Shown: in pieces, positions 53,440 through 63,649 of the stretch | Layout: the number at the start of each line of letters is the position of its first letter | How positions within the stretch are numbered: position 1 is the stretch's first letter | Source of the DNA: Enterovibrio baiacu | GTDB lineage: Bacteria; Pseudomonadota; Gammaproteobacteria; Enterobacterales; Vibrionaceae | Direction of reading: 5' to 3' | NCBI RefSeq assembly: GCF_004120195.1 | Contig: NZ_SCHN01000006.1 | Span: 124,001-188,000 of the forward strand | DNA length: 64,000 nucleotides | Notes under the pieces: model-generated | Told to the model about the DNA's origin: nothing | Database searches by the model: none | What the model saw: only the letters and a program-made list of their open reading frames with translations | Translations under genes and position numbers: made by a program

Positions 53440-55550
53440 TGAAAAAGATCATCTTACTCCTCATCCTCGTCACACACGCTATGGGGTTTGCCCTCACCGC
53501 GCATGCCGAAGAGTATCGGGCACAGATTGGCGATCAAATCGCCATCATGCTGCCGGGCGAGGTCACCTTAAACAAAGAATTCCAAATCGACCGTCAGGGA
53601 CGCTTAACCCTCCCCGAGGTCGGTATGGTTCAAGCATTGGGGAAAACCGAATCAGAACTGTCTGAGGCCGTGAAAGAGACCCTGTCTTCAGTCTTTCGTG
53701 ACCTTTCCTCCTTGCAAGTGTTTGTGAGTAAACGCCAGCTTCTTGTTACCATCCAAGGCTATGTCGAAGAGCCTGGCGAATTTACGCTAAAACAAAATGC
53801 CTCGATTCAGATGGCACTTTATGCAGCTGGCGGTCTTCGTACAGGGGCACAGCTCGACAGATTCCAACTGCGCCGGAATGGCGAGGTGATCACCTTCGAT
53901 TATAAGAAATTCCTTGATACTGGCGACGACACTTTACTGCCCACCTTAAACTCGCTAGATACCCTTTTCATTCCTGCCTCACCCATGATTGGGAACGTTG
54001 AACAAAACTTTGACCCCGCGGCATTGGCCGATTCTGGTGATGCGGCGGAAGACAGAAAAGCCATTAAGGTCTTTGGTGAAGTGATTCGCCCCGGCAGTTT
54101 CTCTGCCAAAGAAGAAAACAACCTTGTGGATTTATTGATGCGCGCTGGCGGTGTTACCCGCTATGCCGCGGTCGAGCAAATTCGCGTTATTTCTTCCAAT
54201 GAGCCACGCACCTTCAACTTGAAGCAATACCTCGACAGCGGTGATGAATCCTTGTTACCGAACATCGTTGCAGGCTCAACCATCTTCGTACCTAAACAAG
54301 AAGAAGAAATCAAAACAGGCTCAAACACCGTTTATGTGATGGGGGAAGTTGCCAAACCCGGCGCGTATGAAGGCAAAGACGACGCCACCTTTATTGATAT
54401 TCTCGCGAATGCTGGCGGCCCTACCCGCTTTGCTGAAAGCCGCCAAATTCGCGTAATCAAAGCCGATGGCTCCACGGTCCCCTTCGACTTGAATTTGTTT
54501 ACTGAAGGGAAGATGGCTGGAGGACCACCAAAAGTCGAACCCGGCGATGCGATTTTTGTGCCCGAGAAACTCGATTTGAACGAAAAGTCATGGCTAAAAG
54601 TCCAGCCTGACCGTGCGGTGCGCATTATCGGTGAAGTGTTGCGCCCTAGCCGCATCGAATGGTCTGATGAAATGTCTCTGCTCGATATACTCGCGCATGT
54701 TGGCGGCCCAACGAGCCGTGCTGATACCAGTCAGATTGAGGTCGTCACCCCCGTCTCTGCGACGCGCTCAAAATCTCACACCTTCAACCTCGATGTGTTC
54801 CTCAAGGAAGGCCGACCCGATTCAGAATTGCCGCCTGTCAGAGCCGGCACAACCATACGTGTTCACGATTTACCGGATGATCCTGTCGATAACAAATCCA
54901 AATGGATCCGCCAAAGTTCAGAAAGCTCGATTTATGTGTTTGGTCAAGTGGGTGCGCCTGGGCGCTACCGTTTCACCAATGAAATGCACTTTCTCGATAT
55001 TCTTTCTGCTGCAGACGGCCCAACGGCCAGCGCTGACTTACACAACATTCGCGTCACCCATTTAGACGGTAAACACGCCCGAGTCAGTAAGCTTAACCTC
55101 GCTTTATTCTTTGAAACTGGCGATTCCACCCTGCTACCCGAAGTAAAAATGGGCGACACCATTTACATTCCAGAGAAAAACCGTAACTGGCTCGATAAAC
55201 CGAAAGAAGAAACAATTCGCGTGCTCGGGGCAATAAACCGACCAGGGCGCTACACCTTTGACGACCACATGACGATCCTCGATTTGCTCGCAGAGGCGGG
55301 TGGCCCGAGCGCCAATGCCTACATCGAGAAAATCACCGTCGTGAACATGTCTTGCTGTCGTGACCAAGCGCGCACATTCGATTTGTCAGAATTCAGCCGT
55401 ACTGCGCGTTTCCAAGATCTTCCTGTATTGCGAGTGGGCGACACGGTTTATGTCCCTTCAAAAGAAGAAAGTACGGCAGAAAAAATTCGCCAAGGGATCA
55501 CCGATATCTTCCAGATCGCCGGTATCGCAGCACTGATAGGTATACTCTAA
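53436..55550 (+). CDS. sypC: SLBB-repeat polysaccharide export protein, SypC-like
   Basis: A 704-residue outer-membrane export protein of the Wza/OtnA class. The signal peptide (ILLLILVTHAMGFALTAHA) precedes a poly-export domain (AEEYRAQIGDQIAIMLPGEV). About six SLBB units follow, each opening with a GEV..PG-like turn: VTIQGYVEEPGEF, IKVFGEVIRPGSF, VYVMGEVAKPGAY, VRIIGEVLRPSRI, IYVFGQVGAPGRY and IRVLGAINRPGRY. The C-terminus (DIFQIAGIAALIGIL) may be an amphipathic segment. Wza has three such units, so this is a longer version and suggests a tall periplasmic ring. Its ATG overlaps sypB. Confidence 0.9.
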   Translation: MMKKIILLLILVTHAMGFALTAHAEEYRAQIGDQIAIMLPGEVTLNKEFQIDRQGRLTLPEVGMVQALGKTESELSEAVKETLSSVFRDLSSLQVFVSKRQLLVTIQGYVEEPGEFTLKQNASIQMALYAAGGLRTGAQLDRFQLRRNGEVITFDYKKFLDTGDDTLLPTLNSLDTLFIPASPMIGNVEQNFDPAALADSGDAAEDRKAIKVFGEVIRPGSFSAKEENNLVDLLMRAGGVTRYAAVEQIRVISSNEPRTFNLKQYLDSGDESLLPNIVAGSTIFVPKQEEEIKTGSNTVYVMGEVAKPGAYEGKDDATFIDILANAGGPTRFAESRQIRVIKADGSTVPFDLNLFTEGKMAGGPPKVEPGDAIFVPEKLDLNEKSWLKVQPDRAVRIIGEVLRPSRIEWSDEMSLLDILAHVGGPTSRADTSQIEVVTPVSATRSKSHTFNLDVFLKEGRPDSELPPVRAGTTIRVHDLPDDPVDNKSKWIRQSSESSIYVFGQVGAPGRYRFTNEMHFLDILSAADGPTASADLHNIRVTHLDGKHARVSKLNLALFFETGDSTLLPEVKMGDTIYIPEKNRNWLDKPKEETIRVLGAINRPGRYTFDDHMTILDLLAEAGGPSANAYIEKITVVNMSCCRDQARTFDLSEFSRTARFQDLPVLRVGDTVYVPSKEESTAEKIRQGITDIFQIAGIAALIGIL

Positions 55551-56257
55551 TGAATATTCCTCCGCTCAATCTCGAAGTCGAACGCATATATTTTCAGGTT
55601 ATTCGTAACGACTATAAAACCCTCGCTTTTGCTTCCACAGAGTCAGGGGAAGGCGTCACCTCTCTTGCAACGGCGATTGCTCAACGCTCCTTGCTAGCCG
55701 GGAAATCCACCTTGGTGGTTGATCTCAATCTTTACCATCCCAGTCTTGAAAGTCAGGGCATGACGACGGTGAAAAGTGAGCGAGGCTTGCTACCCAACCC
55801 AGAGTTGGTTGGCGTCGCAGGTGAGCACGCCTATTTTACTGGCATCATCGCACCTTCTAAACGCGAGACCATCATGGAGCTGCGACGTCCCGGTTCGCTC
55901 GAAGCCTATTTGGAAGAATGGCATAAAGACTATGACCTGGTGATTTTTGACACTTCTCCCATGTCACGTCTGAATGCCAACAATATCCCACCAGAACGTG
56001 TCGCTGCTGCAGCTGATGGCACTATCTTTGTGGTGATGGCAGGTCAAACAACCACTGCGATGGCCGCTGAATCGGTCAAAAAACTCAACGATGCAGGCGC
56101 ACACATTTTAGGCAGCGTGATTAATGATAAGAATAACCCTTCTTTGAAGGTCGAGATTCTTCGCGAAATTGGTCGCATAAAAAACCGCTTACCCAAGCTC
56201 GCAGGAAAGCTGAGAAAAATGGTGTTGAGTAGCCACCTTTTATCTTTGGAGATCTAG
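55550..56257 (+). CDS. sypD: CpsD/BY-kinase-like P-loop protein, SypD-like, with altered Walker A
   Basis: A 235-residue cytoplasmic ATPase-fold protein of the bacterial tyrosine-kinase type. The usual Walker A, PGEGKST, appears here as ESGEGVTSLATAIA: the phosphate-binding lysine is replaced by valine. Walker A' reads VVDLNLYHPSL, and Walker B is DYDLVIFDTSP. The end (LRKMVLSSHLLSLEI) has no tyrosine cluster. Thus it is either a catalytically dead scaffold or uses another residue. In V. fischeri the sypD product pairs with a Wzz-like partner (SypO); none is in this window. It starts on the last base of the sypC stop (TAATG). Confidence 0.85.
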   Translation: MNIPPLNLEVERIYFQVIRNDYKTLAFASTESGEGVTSLATAIAQRSLLAGKSTLVVDLNLYHPSLESQGMTTVKSERGLLPNPELVGVAGEHAYFTGIIAPSKRETIMELRRPGSLEAYLEEWHKDYDLVIFDTSPMSRLNANNIPPERVAAAADGTIFVVMAGQTTTAMAAESVKKLNDAGAHILGSVINDKNNPSLKVEILREIGRIKNRLPKLAGKLRKMVLSSHLLSLEI

Positions 56258-56260
56258 TTC

Positions 56261-57796
56261 ATGGTATCTGTTGTCCACCACGAATGCCGTCCAGCCTCTT
56301 TGAAATCCGTGAGCCAAGCAAGAAAGCTGGTCGCTGATACACTAAAACAACGCGGCGTGTCTGATCATCTATCAAACAAGATACAGCTCTGTTTGTCTGA
56401 AGCGGGGGCAAACCTCGTTAACCACACTAGCCCACAGCCCACGTTTATCTTGGTCCAATTAGAATGCTCTGACTCTGGCTGGGTCTTGCATTTGAGCGAC
56501 GACGGGCAAAGTTGGAACCCAACACTCACTAATCGCGTACAAACGCTGGATACTTTTGAAGAAAAAGAGGGTGGACGCGGTTTGGCGTTAATTCATAGCC
56601 TGACCGATGACATGGCGTACAAAGTCAGGGACATGATTGACACCAACACCCTGTCGTTGACTTGGCACATTGAGAAAAAAATATCCAAACCCAGCATTTT
56701 TATCGTCGACGACGACGTCTGCCAACGTCGTTTATACAGCGCTTATTTGTCAGAGAGTTACCAAGTCATTGAGGCTGAAAGTGGAGAAGCGGCTCTCAAC
56801 ATCTTGTTAAAGCAAGATGTTGACCTCGTTATTTCCGATATACGCATGCCCGGCATGGACGGGTTAAGTCTCAAAAGGGCTCTCCATCAGCAAACCAATA
56901 CCCTACTCACACCTTTTATCTTCCTCACCTATGCCGATAACCCTGAAACCCGTGAAAGCGCGCTTGGTTTAGGCATTGATGATTATATGGTGAAACCTGT
57001 CAGCAAATCGTCACTGATGCAGAGTGTAAAGCGGGTGCTTAACCGTTCAGACCAAATCTATCGACAACTTACTGACCGTGTAAACAAACGGATTACCGAC
57101 GCATTAACCCCGTCATTACCGCACAAAGCACACGGCTGGGAAATGGCCGTAGTGAGTCGCAATACCGGCATAGGCGGCGGTGATCTGGTTTTACATCGCG
57201 ATACCGACAAGCACCTGATGCTCAATTTGGTTGATGTCATGGGTCATGACGTTGCCGCCAAGTTCTTCTCGTATGCGTTTGGCGGCTACCTGCGTGGTTT
57301 GATGTATCACATCGATGACCAAAATGACCCTTGCGCCACGCTGTTAAGCCGCTTGTCAGACAGCGCACTTGAAGATGGCTTGTTATCACAGGTGATCCTG
57401 ACGTGTTGTTCCGTTGCTATGTCGAACGGCGGTAAGATCGATATCGCCACCGCCGGGCACCCTGCGCCGTTTTTGATTTCTCCCTCTGGCACGAAAGAAG
57501 TCAGCGTCGGCGGTATTCTCCCGGGCGTATTATATGGCGCCAGTTATGACACAGTGTCGATTGTTCTAAACCCCAACGAGCGACTTGCTCTCTACACCGA
57601 TGGATTATTTGAATCCGCAGAAGATGATGAAGCACGTAAGGTGCTTGAAAAGGCCGTGATTAAGGCACTACATGACACGCAATCACTGCCGTTGGACGAA
57701 GCAGCAAACGAGGTAATGCGAGTGTTTGATGATATCGGTGAACAAAGCAAAGATGACGCGACCTTGGTGATGTTACAACGGGCAGCCGACGGATAA
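56261..57796 (+). CDS. sypE: Kinase-receiver-phosphatase response regulator, SypE-like
   Basis: A 511-residue protein with three domains. An RsbW-like serine kinase domain (~10-138) has the N-box CLSEAGANLVNHT and G-box EGGRGLALIHSL. A receiver (~144-258) has IFIVDDD at 148-152 and the phospho-acceptor D193 in VISDIRMPGMDG, with KPVS near the end. A SpoIIE/PP2C-type phosphatase (~285-506) has NTGIGGGDLVLHRD, VDVMGHDVAAKFF and DATLVML, the metal aspartates. In V. fischeri, SypE both phosphorylates and dephosphorylates SypA; phosphorylation of the receiver shifts the balance. It follows sypD with three bases between stop and start. Confidence 0.9.
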   Translation: MVSVVHHECRPASLKSVSQARKLVADTLKQRGVSDHLSNKIQLCLSEAGANLVNHTSPQPTFILVQLECSDSGWVLHLSDDGQSWNPTLTNRVQTLDTFEEKEGGRGLALIHSLTDDMAYKVRDMIDTNTLSLTWHIEKKISKPSIFIVDDDVCQRRLYSAYLSESYQVIEAESGEAALNILLKQDVDLVISDIRMPGMDGLSLKRALHQQTNTLLTPFIFLTYADNPETRESALGLGIDDYMVKPVSKSSLMQSVKRVLNRSDQIYRQLTDRVNKRITDALTPSLPHKAHGWEMAVVSRNTGIGGGDLVLHRDTDKHLMLNLVDVMGHDVAAKFFSYAFGGYLRGLMYHIDDQNDPCATLLSRLSDSALEDGLLSQVILTCCSVAMSNGGKIDIATAGHPAPFLISPSGTKEVSVGGILPGVLYGASYDTVSIVLNPNERLALYTDGLFESAEDDEARKVLEKAVIKALHDTQSLPLDEAANEVMRVFDDIGEQSKDDATLVMLQRAADG

Positions 57797-57971
57797 CGCG
57801 TACAAAAACACTCGCACACCATGTGTTTCTTGTCACATCCGCGAATCACCACCGTTTGAGATCGTTGCGTCATCCATCTTCAACCAAACATCTGTACTAA
57901 ACTCAAAGTCATACACCGTCTTATAACTAAAACCACTGTCTCACTAATTTATCCAACCAGGTGGGTGCGCT

Positions 57972-60900
57972 TTGAATATTAGGCTAAAAGCCGTTTTTGC
58001 CACGATGATCATTTTTACCGTGGTGCTCGTTTTGTTCATCAGCTATGCATTTCAATACTTGTCGCAGGCAAGGGAAACAGAGCTGGCTTATCGCTCGAAT
58101 GAAGTGGCAGAGCTTGTCGCATTCGCTGTTGAAGTGCCGATGGAAGAAAACGACCTCAATACCATACACCTGCAGGCTGAGCGCTTTATCCAGCACTCAG
58201 GCCTCGCCTTTCTTACCATTGAGCGTGATGGTCGTGTTCTGGCTCACACTCAGCGAGCTGACACACAAATGAATGATGTCACTATCGCTAAATACCCCAT
58301 AGGGTCCCCCAACAATCCATCTGGTGAAGTCATCATTGGTTTCAGGAATCACCACTCCGATGCGGTGGCCTCCCCTATTGGTCAATTTCTGATTTGGAGT
58401 TCATCTGGCATCGGATTACTTGCCATTGCCACCATGTATATCATGATGCTCGCGGTGACACGCCCACTGAGAAAACTCCAAAAGCTCAGCAAAAAAGACA
58501 GCGACCCGTCGTCATTCAATATGTTCTTTCAAGATGAAATTGAAGCCACGGTCGACATGGTGAATACCATGCAGAAAAAGCTCGATAAGAGCTACCAGCA
58601 GCTTCAAAACTCCATTCGGGACCAGAAATACTCTTACGTCGAAGCGCAGCAAATCGAAGAGAAGAACGTCGCGATCTACAACGCATCATTGGACGCAATT
58701 GTGGTCGCAAACGATCAAGATATCATCATTGAATTCAACGCCATTGCGGAGCAACTGTTCGGCTGGGAGAGAGATGAAGTGGTTGGGCGACGCCTTGGCG
58801 ATACCCTTATCCCCCCAGCATTGCGTGAAGCACATATTAAAGGGATGCAGCACTTCCTTGCATCAGGCGAGGGCCCTGTACTTAACCAGCGCATTGAATT
58901 GCCCGCCGTTCGTAAGAGTGGTCGAGAGTTTCCCATTGAAATTTCTATCTCCCCAGCCAAAACCAAGCAGGGGTATATTTTTGTTTCTTACATGCGCGAT
59001 ATTACACAGCGCTTGAAAGACCAAACCGAGCTTAAAATCGCGGCGCACGCGTTTGAGTCATCAGAAGCGATGTTCATCTCGGATGCAAAGGGACACATCA
59101 TCCGCACTAATCCTGCTTTCACGTCTATCACAGGCTTTCAAAGCGCAGAAGTGGAGGGTGAAAAACCACGCACCCTTTCTGCGAACCCAGAAGATATTCA
59201 GTTCCATAAGCAAATTTGGCGAACGTTAGTCGATTCAGGACGTTGGAATGGCGAGATTTCACTGCGTCATCGTGATGGCAACGAACTCCCTGTTCGAATG
59301 AGTATAACAGCGGTGCGCGATGAAGGTGACACCCTCACCCACTACGTGGCGCACTTCTTCGACCTTACCGAACAAAAGCACAATGAGCGTATTCTCCGCA
59401 CCGCACAACACGAAGCAGAAGCCGCGAACGAATCGAAAAGCCGTTTCTTAGCCACCATGAGCCACGAGATCCGCACGCCAATGAACAGCGTCTTGGGTGT
59501 GCTCGGACTACTAAAAGAAACGCCACTCAATGCAAAACAGCTAGGCTTGGTTCAAACTGCACGCGAGTCCGGCGAGCTGTTGCTTGCGATCATCAACGAT
59601 GTGCTAGATTTTTCTAAGATGGAAGCGGGCAAACTGACGCTTGAGAAGAATCCGTTTGATATTCTTGAATTACTCCACCAAACCCTCGACATTCTGCGTC
59701 CACAAGCAGCGAACAAAAACCTCAAGCTGAACGTCATTTTTGCTGACAACACGCCGCAATACCTCATCGGTGACGGCGACCGCATTCGTCAGATCGTGCT
59801 GAATCTGATGTCGAATGCCATTAAATACACGCAACAAGGCAGCATCACGGTCTCAATAAAATGTGCGCGTTTATACACCGATGCCTGCCAGCTTCAAATT
59901 GATGTGTCTGATACGGGACAAGGTATTGACCAAGGGCACATCGCGGAACTGTTTGACGAATTCACCATGGCAGAAGACACCTACGACAGACGCCATGAAG
60001 GTAGTGGTCTTGGGCTTGCGATCTGTAAGCAGCTCGTCAATTTGATGAAAGGCAAAATCACGGTTGATAGCCAAAAAGACGTTGGCTCAACGTTCAGCCT
60101 AACACTAGAACTCAAACTTGCAGAACAAGAAGATTGTGCGCCGCTCAGCACGTCTACCCCTGCCCTTGGCAACGCCGCAGAAATCAGTCATTCCATGCGC
60201 ATTTTGTTGGCAGAAGACAACCCTGCCAACCAAGTGGTACTGCGTACTATGCTCGAATTTTCAGGGCTTTCCGCGGACATAGTGATCAACGGTCAAGAAG
60301 CTGTGGATGCCGTCAGCAAAATCCCGTATGACATCATCTTCATGGATATTTCGATGCCAGAAATGGACGGCGTCGAGGCGACCCAACGCATCCGACAAAT
60401 GGATTCACCCGCCAAAGACGTTATCATCGTCGCCCTCACTGCACACGCGATTCGAGGTGATAAAGAACACTTCTTAAATCAGGGTATGGATGATTTCGTA
60501 TCAAAACCCGTCACGCGCCAATCCATTCTCGATTGTTTAGGTCGTTGGCAGAATCACGCATCACGCGCCGAGAATGAACGAGTCACCACAGAGAACCCAA
60601 CCGCCTCTGCGGGCGAGAACGATGAAAGAGAAAATGCTCCTCGCAACGCAACGGGTAGCCCTCCACAGGATGAACTGGTTGATGAATCGACCTTGCAGCA
60701 ATTGGTGGCTGATACCTCGGCGGAAGCTGCACCAAATCTCATCGCTTTTTACATAGAAGACGCAAAAACACGCGTCCTCAAATTGGTTGAAGCGGCGGAA
60801 AGTGAAGATTTCTACACCCTGGAATTTGAAGCGCATACGTTGGGAAGCAGCGCCGCAGCGCACGGGAATGCGGCGTTGTGCAAACTTTGTCGCAGCATTG

Positions 60901-61025
60901 AAGCCTCTTGCTTAGAGCAGGCCTTTGAAAAAGCACTCGAGACAGCGGCACAACTCGCGCCCACGGCGGAAGCATCATTCGACGCGCTGGACAAACGGTT
61001 GCAGCGTGGTTTAGCCATGAAGTAA
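57972..61025 (+). CDS. sypF: Hybrid sensor histidine kinase, SypF-like
   Basis: A 1017-residue inner-membrane kinase. Domains in order: membrane helices near 6-28 and ~138-162 around a short periplasmic region; a linker; two PAS domains (~235-345, DAIVVANDQDIIIEFNAIAE; ~355-470, MFISDAKGHIIRTNPAF); histidine kinase with H498 in TMSHEIRTPMNSV; ATPase domain with GIDQGHIAELFDEF and GSGLGLAICKQLV; receiver with D792 in IFMDISMPEMDG; and an Hpt domain with H955 in FEAHTLGSSAAAHG. In V. fischeri, SypF with RscS feeds phosphate to SypG and SypE. It begins with TTG behind AGGTGG. The gap from sypE is 175 nt. Confidence 0.9.
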   Translation: MNIRLKAVFATMIIFTVVLVLFISYAFQYLSQARETELAYRSNEVAELVAFAVEVPMEENDLNTIHLQAERFIQHSGLAFLTIERDGRVLAHTQRADTQMNDVTIAKYPIGSPNNPSGEVIIGFRNHHSDAVASPIGQFLIWSSSGIGLLAIATMYIMMLAVTRPLRKLQKLSKKDSDPSSFNMFFQDEIEATVDMVNTMQKKLDKSYQQLQNSIRDQKYSYVEAQQIEEKNVAIYNASLDAIVVANDQDIIIEFNAIAEQLFGWERDEVVGRRLGDTLIPPALREAHIKGMQHFLASGEGPVLNQRIELPAVRKSGREFPIEISISPAKTKQGYIFVSYMRDITQRLKDQTELKIAAHAFESSEAMFISDAKGHIIRTNPAFTSITGFQSAEVEGEKPRTLSANPEDIQFHKQIWRTLVDSGRWNGEISLRHRDGNELPVRMSITAVRDEGDTLTHYVAHFFDLTEQKHNERILRTAQHEAEAANESKSRFLATMSHEIRTPMNSVLGVLGLLKETPLNAKQLGLVQTARESGELLLAIINDVLDFSKMEAGKLTLEKNPFDILELLHQTLDILRPQAANKNLKLNVIFADNTPQYLIGDGDRIRQIVLNLMSNAIKYTQQGSITVSIKCARLYTDACQLQIDVSDTGQGIDQGHIAELFDEFTMAEDTYDRRHEGSGLGLAICKQLVNLMKGKITVDSQKDVGSTFSLTLELKLAEQEDCAPLSTSTPALGNAAEISHSMRILLAEDNPANQVVLRTMLEFSGLSADIVINGQEAVDAVSKIPYDIIFMDISMPEMDGVEATQRIRQMDSPAKDVIIVALTAHAIRGDKEHFLNQGMDDFVSKPVTRQSILDCLGRWQNHASRAENERVTTENPTASAGENDERENAPRNATGSPPQDELVDESTLQQLVADTSAEAAPNLIAFYIEDAKTRVLKLVEAAESEDFYTLEFEAHTLGSSAAAHGNAALCKLCRSIEASCLEQAFEKALETAAQLAPTAEASFDALDKRLQRGLAMK

Positions 61026-61178
61026 CCAGTTGATTTAAAAGCGCGATTATTGCGCTGGCACACTTGGTTTTTGACCAAATTGCCGTACACTTATTGCATA
61101 TGATTTAATCAGACAGAATACCTTAACCCTCGAGCAATGGGGTCGGCCTAGGTAGACATCTCAAGGGACGCATGCACC

Positions 61179-62615
61179 ATGAAGTCAAAATACCGAGTAC
61201 TACTCATTGAAGATTCAAAGCCATTGGCGAATCTGTATATCCAGTATTTATCAGGTGAACCCATCGACTTAGTTTGTCTTGAAACAGGCCAACAGGCTCT
61301 GGATTACCTCGAGAAATCCACGCCCCACCTCATCATGCTTGATCTTAAATTGCCTGACATGTCCGGGCAGGAAGTGCTCCACTGGATCAAAACGCAAGGT
61401 CTTCCCTGCTCCGTTATCATTGTGACCAGTCACGGCTCTGTAAACACCGCAGTAGAGCTGATGCAACAAGGAGCAGATGATTTTCTCGAAAAACCAGTGA
61501 GTGCTGAACGCCTTAAAACCACGCTAAAAAACCAACTAGAGCACGTACGTTTGCAGCATCTCGTCGACGACATCAAAACCAGTTTCGAACGCAACACTTA
61601 TCAAGGCTTTATCGGCGCAAGCCTTCCTATGCAGAACGTGTATCGAATTATCGATGCTGCTGCTCCCAGCAAAGCCACCGTCTTCATCACGGGTGAAAGC
61701 GGCACAGGTAAAGAAGTCTGCGCTGAAGCCATTCATGCCCAAAGCCCGCGTACAAAAGCACCTTTCATCGCCCTCAACTGCGGCGCGATTCCTCATGATT
61801 TGATGGAAAGCGAAATTTTCGGCCACGTCAAAGGTGCGTTCACCGGTGCCAGCAGTGAACGTAAAGGCGCAGCAGCACAAGCCGATGGAGGCACCCTGTT
61901 CCTTGATGAAATCTGCGAAATGGATTTAGAACTACAGAAAAAACTGCTGCGTTTTATCCAAACAGGTCGCTATCAAAAGGTAGGTGGTAGTAAAGAAGAA
62001 AGCGTGGACATTCGTTTTCTCTGTGCCACCAACAAAGATCCCTTACATGAAGTGGCTGCGGGTAAATTCAGGGAAGATTTGTATTACCGATTGCACGTCG
62101 TTCCCCTCGCCCTGCCGCCGCTTAGAGAACGTGGTGATGACATTCTTACCATTGCCACGAAATTCTTACGCACCTATGCCGAAGAAGAAGGTAAATCCTT
62201 CACGCAGTTTTCACCGGAAGCCGAAGTCGTGCTGCGCCATTACCCATGGCCTGGCAACGTCAGGCAGCTACAAAACGTGATTCGAAATGTGGTAGTGCTT
62301 CATGACGGCGATGCGGTGTCTATTAAGCAACTGCCACCACCACTGAATGAAACGCTCAGCGATCAAGAAATCCGATCTTTGGCACCCGCAACCTTTGTTG
62401 AACCCACGCCAGATGCGTCTGAATCGACCGCGCATGCCGCGCCCGTGGAAAGCTCGGACATTCGACCTTTGGAAGATGTTGAACGCGAAGCCATTCAACA
62501 AGCCATCGAGTTCTGTGGCGGGAATGTATTGAAAGCTGCGGTATTGCTGAAAGTCAGTCCCTCTACCCTGTATCGCAAGAAACAAGCTTGGGAAACCGAC
62601 ACAGATAACGCCTGA
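61179..62615 (+). CDS. sypG: Sigma-54-dependent response regulator, SypG-like
   Basis: A 478-residue transcription activator. The receiver domain has phospho-acceptor D55 in [13 protein letters not shown]. The AAA+ domain has [16 protein letters not shown], the sigma-54 contact loop [13 protein letters not shown], and [16 protein letters not shown]. The C-terminal Fis-type helix-turn-helix is [20 protein letters not shown]. It resembles LuxO in form but lies within the syp-like cluster, and should act from upstream enhancers on the -24/-12 promoter before sypA. A long variable linker (~400-430) separates AAA+ and DNA-binding parts. Confidence 0.93.
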   Translation: MKSKYRVLLIEDSKPLANLYIQYLSGEPIDLVCLETGQQALDYLEKSTPHLIMLDLKLPDMSGQEVLHWIKTQGLPCSVIIVTSHGSVNTAVELMQQGADDFLEKPVSAERLKTTLKNQLEHVRLQHLVDDIKTSFERNTYQGFIGASLPMQNVYRIIDAAAPSKATVFITGESGTGKEVCAEAIHAQSPRTKAPFIALNCGAIPHDLMESEIFGHVKGAFTGASSERKGAAAQADGGTLFLDEICEMDLELQKKLLRFIQTGRYQKVGGSKEESVDIRFLCATNKDPLHEVAAGKFREDLYYRLHVVPLALPPLRERGDDILTIATKFLRTYAEEEGKSFTQFSPEAEVVLRHYPWPGNVRQLQNVIRNVVVLHDGDAVSIKQLPPPLNETLSDQEIRSLAPATFVEPTPDASESTAHAAPVESSDIRPLEDVEREAIQQAIEFCGGNVLKAAVLLKVSPSTLYRKKQAWETDTDNA

Positions 62616-62654
62616 CCGCAGCACAAACCGTTCAAAGCACTGTGTAACCTACAC

Positions 62655-62686
62655 ATAAAAACGCCGCGAAATCGCGGCGTTTTTAT
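62655..62686. terminator. Bidirectional terminator between sypG and the epimerase gene
   Basis: ATAAAAACGCCGCGA faces TCGCGGCGTTTTTAT with a 2-nt loop, one of the strongest and most symmetrical hairpins in the window. Confidence 0.95.
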
Positions 62687-62704
62687 GTATGCTCACGCCA
62701 GATA

Positions 62705-63649
62705 TCATCCGACAGACAATCGGGACTTATCGCTGTCCGTCAAATGACTCAGCAATGATCTCAAACCTTGTGTCACGCTGGTTGTGGCCACCAGCCCAAG
62801 CTCTTTTGTTGCGCGACACGGACTGCCTGTAGACGTTCGTATATCGCCTCGTCGAGGGGGCATATATTCAATGGCAACACGTGAACCTGTGATCGACATG
62901 AGGATGGTCGCTAACTGATTCACGGACATGGCCTCACCACGACACACATTGAACACATCGGGAGACACTGACACGTTTGTCATCGCTGCGCGAAGGAAAC
63001 GCACCACATCACCGACATAGATAAAATCCCGCGTCTGTTCACCATCACCAAAAATGGTGAGTGCATGGCCTTCCAGCAGTTTGTCGGCAAAAATAGAAAT
63101 TACACCGGAATACGGAGATTTAGGATCTTGACGAGGCCCAAACACGTTAAAAAAGCGCATGCCGGTCGTCGGCACACCATGCACCAGAGATGCCACTCTC
63201 GCATGTAACTCAGACCCCAGTTTGTCTGCGCCGTAGGCTGTGAGCGGTCGTACCGTTGAACGCTCAGATAATGGCAGTTCTGCATTGTCACCATAGACCG
63301 CCGCCGACGACGCATAGACAACCGGGGTTTTAGCCGCTCGCGCAGCGTCAAACACGCGGATCGTACTCGTGAGATTTATATTGTGCGTCTCAATCCATTC
63401 TTGATTAGAGCGTTGAACAGACGCGATGGCTGCTAAATGAAAACACCCATCAACGCCATCCATTGCATCATCAAGCACCCCAGGCATCGAAATGTCTGCC
63501 ACGCGCAATTCACAATGACGAGGCACGTTGTCACGAGAACCCGTTGATAGATTATCGACGATGCGAACGTGGTGACCATCTGCCAAGAGAGATTCGACCA
63601 AATGTGATCCAATAAAACCGCAACCGCCTGTAACTAGATAACTTGCCAT
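62705..63649 (-). CDS. NAD-dependent sugar-nucleotide epimerase/dehydratase
   Basis: A 314-residue short-chain reductase of the extended type. It has the cofactor loop YLVTGGCGFIGSHLVESLLA, the active-site Ser-Tyr-Lys series SSAAVYGDNAEL and AYGADKLGSELHARV, and FFNVFGPRQDPKSPYSG. This is the UDP-glucose 4-epimerase/WbpP-like group that makes sugar precursors for surface polysaccharides. GAGG lies before the ATG at 63649, which matches the family start; a longer frame upstream is not conserved. It faces sypG across a shared terminator, so it is transcribed independently of the syp-like operon but probably serves the same polysaccharide. Confidence 0.88.
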   Translation of the reverse strand: MASYLVTGGCGFIGSHLVESLLADGHHVRIVDNLSTGSRDNVPRHCELRVADISMPGVLDDAMDGVDGCFHLAAIASVQRSNQEWIETHNINLTSTIRVFDAARAAKTPVVYASSAAVYGDNAELPLSERSTVRPLTAYGADKLGSELHARVASLVHGVPTTGMRFFNVFGPRQDPKSPYSGVISIFADKLLEGHALTIFGDGEQTRDFIYVGDVVRFLRAAMTNVSVSPDVFNVCRGEAMSVNQLATILMSITGSRVAIEYMPPRRGDIRTSTGSPCRATKELGLVATTSVTQGLRSLLSHLTDSDKSRLSVG

